64,000 nt of DNA, taken from Cystobacter fuscus DSM 2262 (GTDB lineage Bacteria; Myxococcota; Myxococcia; Myxococcales; Myxococcaceae). Position 1 is the first letter of the stretch, and each line of letters begins with the position of its first letter. The stretch is taken from the NCBI RefSeq assembly GCF_000335475.2, contig NZ_ANAH02000009.1:434001-498000 (forward strand), read 5' to 3'. A program made the translations under genes and the position numbers. Positions 16,785-25,294 of this stretch are shown here, piece after piece. The notes below the pieces were generated by a model, which had not been told where the DNA came from, ran no database searches, and saw only the letters and a list, made by a program, of their open reading frames with translations.

Positions 16785-18243
16785 CGACAACGGCAACGTC
16801 CTCGACACCCTCTCTCCCGGCGCGGTGCGCCGCATCCACCTCATCGGCGTGGCCGGCACGGGCATGGGCTCGTTCGCGGGCATGCTCAAGGCCGCGGGCT
16901 ACGACGTCACCGGCAGCGACGAGAACGTCTACCCGCCCATGAGCGACATGCTGCGCGCCTGGGGCATCCAGGCGCTCACGCCCTACAAGCCGGAGAACCT
17001 CGACGTGGCCCGGCCGGATCTGGTCATCGTCGGCAACGTCATCCGCCGGGTGAACCCCGAGGCCACCGCCGTGCGCGAGCAGCGCCTGCCGCAGATGAGC
17101 TTCCCGGCCGCGCTGGGCTCGCTCTTCCTCGAGCACTCGCACTCGGTGGTGGTGGCGGGCACCCACGGCAAGACGACCACGTCCTCGCTGATGGCCCACG
17201 TGCTGGTGGAGGCGGGGAGGGATCCGTCCTTCCTCGTGGGCGGCGTCACCCAGAACTACGCGGGCAACTACCGGGTGGGCAAGGGCGCGCACTTCGTCGT
17301 CGAGGGCGACGAGTACGACACCGTCTACTGGGACAAGGGCTCCAAGTTCCTGCACTACCGGCCCAAGACGGCCATCCTCACGAGCGTGGAGTTCGACCAC
17401 GCGGACATCTTCCGCGACCTGCCGCACTACGAGTCCACCTTCGACAAGTTCGTCCGGCTCATCCCCAAGGACGGCCGGCTGGTGGTGTGCGCCGCGTACC
17501 CCAATGCGGTGAAGCTCGCACAGGCCTGCCCAGGTGAGGTCATCACCTATGTGGCGCGCGAGGGCGCCGAGGCCGACTACACCCCGCGCAACGTGCGCTT
17601 CGGCCCCGAGGGCGCGCGCTTCGAGGTGGTGGAGCGCGGGAGCGTGTTGGGCACCGCGCTGGTGACGCTCTCCGGCATGCACAACGTGGAGAACACGCTG
17701 AGCGTCATCGCCGCGGCGCGGGGGCTGGGCCTGTCGTTCGAGGAGATCTGCCGGGGGCTCGCCAGCTTCCAGGGCGTGAAGCGGCGCCAGGAGGTGCGCG
17801 CGGAGGTGGGCGGCATCCTCGTGGTGGACGACTTCGCGCACCATCCCACGGCGGTGCGCGAGACGATCGCCGCCATCCGCCACCGCTACCCGGAGCGCCG
17901 GTTGTGGGCCATCTTCGAGCCCCGCTCGAACACGAGCCGCCGCAACATCCATCAGGAGGACTACGCCCACGCCTTCACCGGCGCGGCGCGCGCGAGCCTC
18001 AAGGTGCCCGAGCGCCATGACAAGGTGCCCACGGACCAGGAGCTGGACGTGCCTCGCGTCATCGAGGCGCTCAAGGCCCAGGGCATCGCCGCCGACTCCA
18101 CGGTGGACGTGCCCTCGCTCGTGGAGCGCGTGGCGCGCGAGTCCCAGCCCGGCGACGTGTTGCTCGTCATGAGCAATGGCGCCTTCGGGGGCTTCATCGA
18201 CAAGCTGCTCACCGCGCTGCGCGCTCGGATGGGGGAGGGCTAG
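16777..18243 (+). CDS. mpl: UDP-N-acetylmuramate:L-Ala-gamma-D-Glu-meso-DAP ligase
   Basis: A 488-residue Mur ligase from ATG 16777. The N-domain has HLIGVAGTGMGSFAGMLKAAG, the ATP site is GTHGKTTTSS (P-loop at 128-134), and VVEGDEYDTVYWDKGSKF is the Mpl hallmark that separates it from MurC. The C-domain has HHPTAVRETI and EPRSNTSRRN. It reattaches recovered murein tripeptide to UDP-MurNAc, saving the peptide for new wall. It lies directly behind LD-carboxypeptidase and a serine hydrolase with start/stop overlaps, a peptidoglycan-recycling operon. Confidence 0.95.
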   Translation: MADDNGNVLDTLSPGAVRRIHLIGVAGTGMGSFAGMLKAAGYDVTGSDENVYPPMSDMLRAWGIQALTPYKPENLDVARPDLVIVGNVIRRVNPEATAVREQRLPQMSFPAALGSLFLEHSHSVVVAGTHGKTTTSSLMAHVLVEAGRDPSFLVGGVTQNYAGNYRVGKGAHFVVEGDEYDTVYWDKGSKFLHYRPKTAILTSVEFDHADIFRDLPHYESTFDKFVRLIPKDGRLVVCAAYPNAVKLAQACPGEVITYVAREGAEADYTPRNVRFGPEGARFEVVERGSVLGTALVTLSGMHNVENTLSVIAAARGLGLSFEEICRGLASFQGVKRRQEVRAEVGGILVVDDFAHHPTAVRETIAAIRHRYPERRLWAIFEPRSNTSRRNIHQEDYAHAFTGAARASLKVPERHDKVPTDQELDVPRVIEALKAQGIAADSTVDVPSLVERVARESQPGDVLLVMSNGAFGGFIDKLLTALRARMGEG

Positions 18244-18246
18244 GCC

Positions 18247-18783
18247 ATGCGTTCCATTCGACTCCTGCTGGCCTCGCTCGCCCTGTCCGGTTGTGTCTCC
18301 GCGATGCCGCCGCTCACCGAGTCCGCGCTGCGCACCTCCCAGGCGGGCCTGGGGAGGGGCGAGCCGTTGGAGTTCACCGTCAAGCGCCATCCCGGGGGAG
18401 AGCCCTACTCGCTCTCCGAGGACCGGGGGAGCGTGGTGCTCATCGACGTGTGGGCGACCTGGTGCGAGCCCTGCCGCGACGCGCTTCCCCTGTACCAGGA
18501 GCTGGCCAGGCACTATGGCGCGCGGGGCCTGAAGGTCTACGCGCTCAACGTGGACGAGGACGTGCGCGCCGTGCCGGCCTTCCTGGAGGAGACGAAGGTG
18601 GCGCTGCCCGTGCTACTCGACACGCAGGCGGCGGTGGCGGACAAGGTGCTGCGGGTGCGCGGCCTGCCGACCCTGGTGCTGGTCGATCGCAAGGGGTACG
18701 TGCGCTACATGCACGAGGGCTTCGCCGAGGAGTACCTCATGAAGTACCAGAGCGAGATCGAGGAGTTGCTGTCGGAGCAGTGA
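18247..18783 (+). CDS. TlpA/ResA-like thioredoxin-fold lipoprotein
   Basis: A 178-residue protein starting three bases after mpl. Residues 1-16 are a signal peptide with lipobox LALSGC, so it is lipid-anchored outside the cytoplasm. Residues about 40-175 form a thioredoxin fold with the redox motif WATWCEPCRD and the cis-Pro loop RGLPTLVLVD. Both cysteines are present. Likely a thiol-disulfide reductase for exported proteins or cytochromes; substrate unknown. Possibly co-transcribed with the recycling genes, without an obvious functional link. Confidence 0.93.
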   Translation: MRSIRLLLASLALSGCVSAMPPLTESALRTSQAGLGRGEPLEFTVKRHPGGEPYSLSEDRGSVVLIDVWATWCEPCRDALPLYQELARHYGARGLKVYALNVDEDVRAVPAFLEETKVALPVLLDTQAAVADKVLRVRGLPTLVLVDRKGYVRYMHEGFAEEYLMKYQSEIEELLSEQ

Positions 18784-18812
18784 ACCCGGAGTCCCCGTGA
18801 GGAGCAGTCCCC

Positions 18813-19637
18813 ATGTCCGATGAGTCGCCGGCCACGTTGCGCCGTATCGCCGAGGAAGGTGCTCGTCTGGCGGGCCGCCTGCTCGCCGAGCGTTTCCACG
18901 GTGAGCGCACCATCGAATACAAGGGGGGCATCGATCTGGTCACCGACGCGGACCGCGCGGCGGAGGCGGCGGTGCTCGGCTTCATCCGCCAGCACTATCC
19001 CCACCACGCGGTGCTGGCCGAGGAGAGCGGTGCCTCGCAGGGCTCGGGCATCCGGTGGATCGTGGATCCGCTGGATGGCACCACCAACTACGCGCACCAG
19101 GTGCCGCACTTCTGCGTGAGCGTGGGGGTGGAGGGGCCGGACGGACTGCTCGCGGGCGCCATCTACGAGCCGATGCTCGAGGAGCTCTTCTCCGCGGCGC
19201 GGGGGCAGGGGGCGACGCTCAACGGACGCGCGTTGAAGGTGTCGGGGTGCACGGAGTTCTCGCGCGCCCTGTTGTGCACGGGCTTTCCCTATGACGTGCA
19301 CCACAAGCCCGAGGGGCCGCTGGGGATGTTGCGGCGCTTCATCGTCCGGGCGCAGGGCATGCGGCGCATGGGCAGCGCCGCGTTGGATCTGGCGTACGTG
19401 GCGGCGGGGCGCTTCGACGGCTACTTCGAGTTCGGCCTCAAGCCCTGGGACGAGGCGGCGGGAGCGCTGCTCGTGCAGGAGGCGGGTGGGGTGATGCTGC
19501 GCATCGACGGGGCGCCGTACCAGGTGGGCTACGGGGACGTGCTCGCGTGCGCGCCGGGCCTGGCGCCGCAGTTCGTCGCCGAGAGCAAGGGCCTGCTCGC
19601 GGACATCGGTTGGAGCCCCCGCGCGTTTCAGCCCTGA
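18813..19637 (+). CDS. Inositol monophosphatase family protein (SuhB-like)
   Basis: A 274-residue enzyme from ATG 18813, behind a GAGGAGC site. Metal-binding motifs are complete: EESG at about 68, the WIVDPLDGTTNY box at about 80-92 (PF00459 signature DPxDGTxN), and the C-terminal motif KPWDEAAGALLVQEAGG. It hydrolyses inositol phosphate or related sugar phosphates with Mg2+; SuhB homologs also bind RNA polymerase/NusA in E. coli, which cannot be judged here. Its last ten bases overlap the convergent cyclic-nucleotide-binding gene. Confidence 0.92.
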   Translation: MSDESPATLRRIAEEGARLAGRLLAERFHGERTIEYKGGIDLVTDADRAAEAAVLGFIRQHYPHHAVLAEESGASQGSGIRWIVDPLDGTTNYAHQVPHFCVSVGVEGPDGLLAGAIYEPMLEELFSAARGQGATLNGRALKVSGCTEFSRALLCTGFPYDVHHKPEGPLGMLRRFIVRAQGMRRMGSAALDLAYVAAGRFDGYFEFGLKPWDEAAGALLVQEAGGVMLRIDGAPYQVGYGDVLACAPGLAPQFVAESKGLLADIGWSPRAFQP

Positions 19638-20077
19638 CGGGCGGACAGCCGGGCATTGGCCTCGCGCACCCGGGCCGACAGGATGCGCGCGATGTTGAGC
19701 ACGAGGAAGGTGAAGCCGTCGCGGTGCTGCTGCCGGAAGGTGGCCAGGTGCTCGGTGGTGAGCCGCAACAGCTCCGTGTCCGTGCGCGCCCGCACGGTGG
19801 CGGAGCGGTCCTCGAGATCGATGAGGCTCATCTCCCCGAAGAAGCCCGGCGCGCCGAGCACCGTGAGGGGCCGGGACACGCCGCCGCCATCCCGCCGCGT
19901 CAGCTCCACTTCTCCCCGGGCGATGAGGTAGAGGCTGTCTCCGCGCTCACCCTCCTCGAACACCACGTCCCCGGCGGAGTAGCGCCGGTGCTCGGACAGC
20001 TCGGCCAGGCGGGCGAGTTCCGCGCTGGAGAGCATCTCGAACAACGGCGATGACGACACGACGGCCAGCTTCTCCAT
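19628..20077 (-). CDS. Cyclic-nucleotide-binding domain protein
   Basis: A 149-residue single-domain protein. It has the cNMP-binding beta-roll: LAELSEHRRYSAGDVVFEEGE, LYLIARGEVEL, a phosphate-binding cassette-like GFFGEMSLIDLEDRSATVRA with the conserved Glu and Arg, then helices. No DNA-binding helix-turn-helix follows, unlike CRP, so it is more likely a regulatory subunit or adaptor. Ligand could be cAMP, cGMP or none. It ends against the inositol-phosphatase-family gene and lies just downstream of mglA on the same strand, about 110 bases away. Confidence 0.9.
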   Translation of the reverse strand: MEKLAVVSSSPLFEMLSSAELARLAELSEHRRYSAGDVVFEEGERGDSLYLIARGEVELTRRDGGGVSRPLTVLGAPGFFGEMSLIDLEDRSATVRARTDTELLRLTTEHLATFRQQHRDGFTFLVLNIARILSARVREANARLSARQG

Positions 20078-20185
20078 GTCTCCCGTCCCCCGGGACTCAG
20101 GTGGCTGGCCCGGAGTCTACTCCGTGCGCGCGCCTCCGATGGCGAGGACCACCTGGGCCTCGCCCCCGGGTTGGGCGGGAAACAC

Positions 20186-20773
20186 CTAGCCGCCCTTCTT
20201 GAGCTCCGTGAGCACCAGCTTGGCCACGGCCTTGAGCGTGTCGAACACGCCCACGCCCGTGGGCGCCACCGCCTGGTACTCGGGGATGTTGCGCGCGTTG
20301 AGCGTCTTGTGCATCTCCTCCATCGAGACCGCGTTGGGCAGGTCGCGCTTGTTGTACTGCATGACGGAGGGGATCTTGTTCAGATCGTAGCCCTGCTCGG
20401 CCAGGTTGATGCGCAGGTTCTCCAACGATTCCATGTTGGCCTCCATGCGCTCGACCTGGCTGTCGGCCACGAACACCACGCCGTCCACGCCCTTGAGGAT
20501 GAGCTTGCGGCTGGCGTCGTAGAAGACCTGACCGGGCACCGTGTACAGGTGGAAGCGCGTCTTGAAGCCGCGGATCTCCCCGAGCGACAGCGGCAGGAAG
20601 TCGAAGAAGAGCGTGCGGTCCGTCTCCGTGGAGAGCGAGATGAGCTTGCCCTTCGTCTCCGCGGCGGTCTTGTTGTAGATGTACTGCAGGTTCGTCGTCT
20701 TCCCGCACAACCCGGGACCGTAGTAGACGATCTTGCAGTTGATTTCGCGAGACGAGTAGTTGATGAAGGACAT
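20186..20773 (-). CDS. mglA: MglA, Ras-like polarity GTPase
   Basis: A 195-residue small GTPase. P-loop GPGLCGKT (residues 19-26), switch region with FDFLPLS, and TVPGQ at 78-82, where Thr78 replaces the usual Asp of the DxxG motif, a hallmark of myxobacterial MglA. NKRD guanine motif is present. In M. xanthus MglA-GTP marks the leading pole and activates type IV pili and gliding complexes. Start ATG 20773 lies 11 bases after the mglB stop, so the two form an mglBA operon. Confidence 0.98.
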   Translation of the reverse strand: MSFINYSSREINCKIVYYGPGLCGKTTNLQYIYNKTAAETKGKLISLSTETDRTLFFDFLPLSLGEIRGFKTRFHLYTVPGQVFYDASRKLILKGVDGVVFVADSQVERMEANMESLENLRINLAEQGYDLNKIPSVMQYNKRDLPNAVSMEEMHKTLNARNIPEYQAVAPTGVGVFDTLKAVAKLVLTELKKGG

Positions 20774-20784
20774 GGCTTCTCGGA

Positions 20785-21264
20785 TTACTCGCTGAAGAGG
20801 TTGTCGATATCGTCGTCGGAAATCTCGGCGAACGGAGAGCCGACACCGGGACCATCGGTCTTCTTCACGAGGCTCTCGAAGATCTTGGTCAGTTCGTCGC
20901 TGGCCTTCTTGATGCGCAAGCGCACCAGGCCGAGACTCGTGCGGTTGTCGAAGATGACGACCAGGACCACGCGGCTGCCCACGATGGTCATGTAGAGCGA
21001 GTCCTTGGCCCCCTCGTGGAACTGATGGGGGAACTCGTTCTCGCCAATCAGCTTGGCCAGGCCGCCCATCGCCGCCACGTTGCCGGCCGTCAGCGAGGCC
21101 AGTGACGTGGTGTCGATGTTCTGGGTCTGCCCCGCGGAAGAGATGAGCTGACCGTTCTTGTCGACGAGGAACACCACCTTCGCGTTCGCGTCCTTGGTCA
21201 GCCGGTCGCAAACCGCGTTGATCTTGGTGAACTCCTCTTCGTACATCACCAATTGCGTGCCCAT
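20785..21264 (-). CDS. mglB: MglB, roadblock-fold GTPase-activating protein for MglA
   Basis: A 159-residue roadblock/LC7 protein (VVFLVDKNGQLISSAG, IDTTSLASLTAGNVAAMGGLAKLIG split over the fold, and VLVVIFDNRTSLGLVRLR). It is the first gene of the mglBA operon. In M. xanthus MglB dimers act as GAP and set the lagging pole. The acidic C-terminal tail (EISDDDIDNLFSE) is conserved in the family. Start ATG at 21264. No extra gene is inserted between mglB and mglA. Confidence 0.97.
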   Translation of the reverse strand: MGTQLVMYEEEFTKINAVCDRLTKDANAKVVFLVDKNGQLISSAGQTQNIDTTSLASLTAGNVAAMGGLAKLIGENEFPHQFHEGAKDSLYMTIVGSRVVLVVIFDNRTSLGLVRLRIKKASDELTKIFESLVKKTDGPGVGSPFAEISDDDIDNLFSE

Positions 21265-21691
21265 GGGCGTTTACGCTCCTACGCGTCTCGCTCGACCTGT
21301 GCTGCGGCGGCCCCTGCCGGTTTCCGGAGTGAATTTCGGAGGTTAGGTGCGGTGCTCCCGACCCGGGGAGCTTTAGCAAAGCCCCTGCCACCCCGCAAGA
21401 AGCCGCCACCTTCTGTGCGGAGGGGTCCGCGCGTCGGGCGCCCGTGCGCGTGCAGGGGGGAGGGGAAGGCCGTCATCAGGAGGGGAGCATCATCCATGCG
21501 AAGGGGATTTCAAAATTCCGGACGAGTCCACCCATTACCGGGGAAATCATCCGGTATCCACTATACTGCGCCCATCGGGGTCCGCTCGAACTTCGAACGC
21601 GTGTCTCCCCCTCCTTCTTGCGCTCGGCGGGGGGGCGGGTTCCAGGCCAGGCGTCCCCCCGTGTGCGAAGGCGAACACGCCCCGCTTGCCC
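21265..21691. other. Divergent promoter region, mglBA versus kinase gene
   Basis: A 427-base stretch between the starts of mglB (minus) and the kinase gene (plus). The part near 21490-21580 is AT-richer than the surroundings and is the likeliest place for promoters. I see no convincing open frame and no clear consensus element. Confidence 0.5.
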
Positions 21692-23344
21692 ATGACGCCA
21701 ACCCCTCCCCCCCCGGCGGACCCCACCGCTCCGGGCCCATGGATACGCCAGGTCTTCGGGCCATACGTGCTCCGGCGCAAGCTGGCCGAGGGCGGAATGG
21801 CGGAGATCTTCCTCGCCCGGCGCGCGGACGGACAGGACGGGGCGCGTGAGGTCGTCATCAAGCGGATCCGGCAGGCGCTGGTGGGCCAGCCGGACTTCCT
21901 GGAGATGTTGCGCCAGGAGGGCCGCCTGGCGACGCAACTGGTCCACTCCCACCTGGTGCGCGTGTACGAGCAGGGGAGCGTGGAGGGCCGCGCCTACCTC
22001 TGCATGGAGTGGCTCGCCGGCGAGGACTTCTCCACCCTGGTGCGCCTGGCGAGCCTGCGCCGGGAGTTCATGCCGGTGCCCCTGGTGCTGCGGGTGCTCG
22101 CCGACGCGGCGCGCGGGCTGCACTACGCACACGACTTCGTCGACGCCTCGGGCCAGCCGCTGAACATCGTCCACCGCGATGTGTCGCCCTCCAACCTGTA
22201 CGTGACGTTCGAGGGGCAGGTGAAGGTGCTGGACTTCGGCGTCGCCCAGGCGGGAGGGGCCGCCACGCGCCCGGGAGAGATGAAGGGCAAGGTCATCTAC
22301 ATGGCGCCCGAGCAGGCCCTGGGCGGCGCGGTGGACCGGCGCGCGGATGTCTTCTCGCTGGGCGTGTGCCTCTACGAGGCCCTCACCCATGTGCGGCCCT
22401 TCGCCCGGGAGCGCGACGCGGCGGTGCTGGATGCGCTGCGCGAGGGGGACTTCCCGCGGCCGCGCGCCTTGCGGCCCGAGCTGTCCCCGGAGTTGGAGGC
22501 GGTGGTGCTCAAGGCGATGGCCCCCGCGCCCGCGCGCCGCCATGGCTCCGCCGCCGAGTTCGCCGACGCGCTCGAGCGGCTGCTGGCGCGGGAGTACCCT
22601 CCGGCGACCCCCGCCCAGCTCGCCGCGTACCTGCGCGCGAGCGTGGGCGAGGAGCGCTACCGGGAGAAGACGTTCGTCCCGCCGTTCGACCCGTCCGGCA
22701 AGGGGGGCGGCTCCAAGGTGGTGCGCTCTCCGATGGTCACGGGCGCTCCGCGACGGAGGCCCGGGCCGCCGGGCGGGTGGCTGCCGTGGGCCGCCGGGGC
22801 GCTGGCGCTGAGCCTGGTGGGCGGGGGGGCCGTGCTCTTCTCGCGCCCGGCCTCCGCCCCGGTGCTTCCCCCCGTCGAGGGGCCGACCTCCGCGGCGCAG
22901 GTGACACCGTCCCCGGCACCCGAGGCCCTCCCGGACGCGGGGACGCAACCCCCTTCGCCTCCCCCGGAGCCCGCCGGGAAGGAGACGCCCAGGACACGGC
23001 AGGCGGGGCGGGGCTCCTCCCGGCAAGCGTCCGTGCCGGGCAAGGGCAAGGTGCCCGCCTCGTTGGAGGTCGCGGACGTCCAGCGCGTGGTGACGCGCAA
23101 CCGGGCGAGCTACCTGCCATGCTTCGAGCGGCACAAGGAGGACCTGCGCGCGGACGAGGGCGAGGTGCGGATGCGCTTCACCATCCAGCCCTCGGGCCGG
23201 GCGGAGACGAGCACCCAGGGGGCTCTGGCGGAGCGTCCGCTGGGCAAGTGCCTGGAGCAGCGGTTGAACCGGTTGCGCTTTCCCGCGCACCGGGGTGACG
23301 CGGTGACGGTGGTGTTGCCGCTGGGCTATCGCGTCACGCGCTAG
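21692..23344 (+). CDS. Transmembrane Ser/Thr kinase with AgmX/PglI-type C-terminal domain
   Basis: A 550-residue protein from ATG 21692 (a TTG six bases upstream is possible). Kinase domain residues 23-300: glycine loop AEGGMAE, Lys57, HRDVSPSN at 161-168 and DFG at 181-183; the HRD Asp is followed by V rather than L/F but the Lys expected two residues after is Ser, a common myxobacterial variant. A membrane helix at about 358-380 is followed by a Pro-rich periplasmic linker and a domain at about 460-548 with YLPCFERHK and GKCLEQRLNRLRFP, the two-cysteine AgmX/PglI C-terminal module seen in gliding-related proteins. Divergent to mglBA. Substrate unknown. Confidence 0.92.
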   Translation: MTPTPPPPADPTAPGPWIRQVFGPYVLRRKLAEGGMAEIFLARRADGQDGAREVVIKRIRQALVGQPDFLEMLRQEGRLATQLVHSHLVRVYEQGSVEGRAYLCMEWLAGEDFSTLVRLASLRREFMPVPLVLRVLADAARGLHYAHDFVDASGQPLNIVHRDVSPSNLYVTFEGQVKVLDFGVAQAGGAATRPGEMKGKVIYMAPEQALGGAVDRRADVFSLGVCLYEALTHVRPFARERDAAVLDALREGDFPRPRALRPELSPELEAVVLKAMAPAPARRHGSAAEFADALERLLAREYPPATPAQLAAYLRASVGEERYREKTFVPPFDPSGKGGGSKVVRSPMVTGAPRRRPGPPGGWLPWAAGALALSLVGGGAVLFSRPASAPVLPPVEGPTSAAQVTPSPAPEALPDAGTQPPSPPPEPAGKETPRTRQAGRGSSRQASVPGKGKVPASLEVADVQRVVTRNRASYLPCFERHKEDLRADEGEVRMRFTIQPSGRAETSTQGALAERPLGKCLEQRLNRLRFPAHRGDAVTVVLPLGYRVTR

Positions 23345-23357
23345 CCCGTCCGGGACG

Positions 23358-23951
23358 CTAGAGATCGCGCCGGGCGCTGAGGGCCTTGGCGAGCGTGGCC
23401 TGGTCGGCGTACTCGAGGTCCCCTCCCATGGGCAGACCCTGGGCGATGCGGCTCACGCGGATGCCCGCGGGCTTGAGCAGGCGCGTGAGGTAGAGCGCCG
23501 TGGCCTCGCCCTCCACGTCCGGATTGGTGGCGAGGATGATTTCCTCCACCCGCCCGTCCCCGAGCCGCTCGAGCAGCTCCTTGATGCGCAGCTGCTCGGG
23601 CCCCACGCCGTCCAGCGGCGAGAGCACGCCGTGCAGCACGTGGTAGCGCCCCTTGAACTCGCGCGTGCGCTCCAGGGCCATCAGGTCCGCGAAGGACTCC
23701 ACCACGCACACCACGCGGTCATCGCGCCGCTGGTCCTGGCAGAAGCCGCACAGGTGCGTGTCGGTGAGGGAGAAGCACCGGCCACACAGGTGCACCTTCT
23801 CCTTCACCTCGCGGATGGCCTGCGACAAGTCCATGGCGTATTCGCCCGGGGCGCGCAGGATGTGGAAGGCGAGGCGCTGGGCGGTCTTCTCCCCGATGCC
23901 GGGGAGCTTCGCGAGCTGGGCGACCAGGCGGTTGAGAGGATCAGGCGTCAT
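23358..23951 (-). CDS. recR: Recombination protein RecR
   Basis: A 197-residue protein with the RecR layout: HhH-like N-terminus (LPGIGEKTAQRLAFHIL), C4 zinc finger (CGRCFSLTDTHLCGFC), and Toprim domain (VCVVESFADLMALERT, LATNPDVEGEATALYL). It works with RecF/RecO to load RecA at gaps. Last gene of the dnaX-ybaB-recR order found in most bacteria; separated from ybaB by six bases. Confidence 0.97.
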   Translation of the reverse strand: MTPDPLNRLVAQLAKLPGIGEKTAQRLAFHILRAPGEYAMDLSQAIREVKEKVHLCGRCFSLTDTHLCGFCQDQRRDDRVVCVVESFADLMALERTREFKGRYHVLHGVLSPLDGVGPEQLRIKELLERLGDGRVEEIILATNPDVEGEATALYLTRLLKPAGIRVSRIAQGLPMGGDLEYADQATLAKALSARRDL

Positions 23952-23957
23952 TCGAGC

Positions 23958-24275
23958 TCACGTAACACCGGGGATCTTCACCCCGCCCGAGATCTTGCCC
24001 AACTCCCGCTGCATCTTCTCGCGGCTGCTCGCCAGGGCAGCGTTGACGGCGGCGGTCACCAGGTCCTCCAGCAGGCCCAGGTCGTTCGGGTCCACCAGGG
24101 ACTTGTCGATCTTGATGCTGCGCACTTCCTGCACGCAGTTGGCCACCACCTTGACCCGGCCGTCGCCGGCCTGCGCCTCGACGGTCTCCTCGGCCAACTC
24201 CTTCTTGCGCTGCTCGATCTTCTCCGTGAGCTTGTTGGCCTGACGGATGAAGTAGTTCAGGTCGATGCCGGGCAT
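23958..24275 (-). CDS. YbaB/EbfC family nucleoid-associated protein
   Basis: A 105-residue protein from ATG 24275 (MPGIDLNYFIRQANKL). It has the YbaB features: N-terminal amphipathic helix, QAGDGRVKVVANCVQEVRSIKID strands (core GDGRVKV), DLVTAAVNAAL helix. It binds DNA as a dimer and is almost always encoded between dnaX and recR, as here. Confidence 0.95.
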   Translation of the reverse strand: MPGIDLNYFIRQANKLTEKIEQRKKELAEETVEAQAGDGRVKVVANCVQEVRSIKIDKSLVDPNDLGLLEDLVTAAVNAALASSREKMQRELGKISGGVKIPGVT

Positions 24276-24365
24276 GTGCTTCCTCTTGGGGCGTGCGAGC
24301 GGGCAGGACACGCGCCCGCTCGGGGTGAGTCGGAGCGCGCACCCTAGCGTCCGTCGAGCGCGTTG

Positions 24366-25294
24366 TCAGGGGCTCTCGTCAGGAGACTCGCTCGTCGGGG
24401 CAGCCACCGGACGCACGGGCAGATCGTAGACCTGGATGTGTTCGATCTCCCCGCCGAGCAGCTTGAGGGTGGCCCGCACCGCGGGATGGGCGCGCACCCG
24501 GCCCTCGGTGCTCTTCTCGTACGCGGCCCGCTCGGAGGCATCCTGCTCGGCGAGGCTGATGAGTCCCGCGCCCGGGCCCGGGCCATTGGCCGCCTCGGCC
24601 TTGTCGCCCTCCGCGCAGTCCTGCACCACGAGCTTCGTGGGGCGGCCGAAGTGCTCGGAGAGCGCCTTCTCGACGATGGCGCGCCCGCTGCCCGAGACCG
24701 TGGCCTTGTGGAAGCCATCCTTGGGCGGGTAGGCGATGGCCACCTCTCCCTCGCGGATCCACAAGAGGCGGCCACAGGCGAGCGATTTGGCATGCCGGCC
24801 CGAGGCCTCGCGCATGGTGTCCACGGCCGCGCGCCACCGGTCCTGGAGCGGACGCCGGGGATTGTCGCGGCCGGAGATGGCCATGGACGTCGGGGGAGGG
24901 GGCGCTCCCCGGTGGGGGGTGGGCTCGATGGACGGGGCCTCCGGAGGCGGGGGCTCGGGTTCGCTCGAGGGGGCGAACTCGCTCTGGGGCGGGGGAGGCT
25001 CCTCCGGGAGGCACTCGCCGGACGCGCAGCCGTCGGCCGGGCCTTCCTCGGGAAAGTAGCGCTCGTCGTCGACGGGGGGCGGCTCCGGAGCGGGAAGCGG
25101 TGCTCGCGGTGGAGGCCGCACGTTCGTCACGCGCACCACGGGGGGAGCGGGCACGGGGCTCGCCGGAGGCATGTCGCGGGCGATCGCGGCCGGGCGCGGG
25201 GGCTCGGCCACGGGAGGGCGGGGGGCGGGTGTGGGCGCGCGCTCAGTGGGCGCGAAAGTTGGCCGGGCTGGAGCGACCTCCGGGCGCTCCAGGG
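24366..25294 (-). CDS. dnaX: DnaX tau-specific C-terminal region, in the +1 frame
   Basis: This frame has no start of its own with a good ribosome site and continues the DnaX protein. Coding character begins right after a run of four G at 25292-25295 (CCCC on the coding strand). Just upstream of that run this frame is closed by a TAG; past it the frame reads LERPEVAPARPTFAP, then a long Pro/Glu-rich linker and a folded C-domain (about residues 110-270 of this part, GRLLWIREGEVAIAYPP, FGRPTKLVVQD). The C-domain should bind the alpha polymerase subunit and DnaB as in tau. Removing one C from the run joins it to the gamma part for a protein of about 696 residues. Confidence 0.75.
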
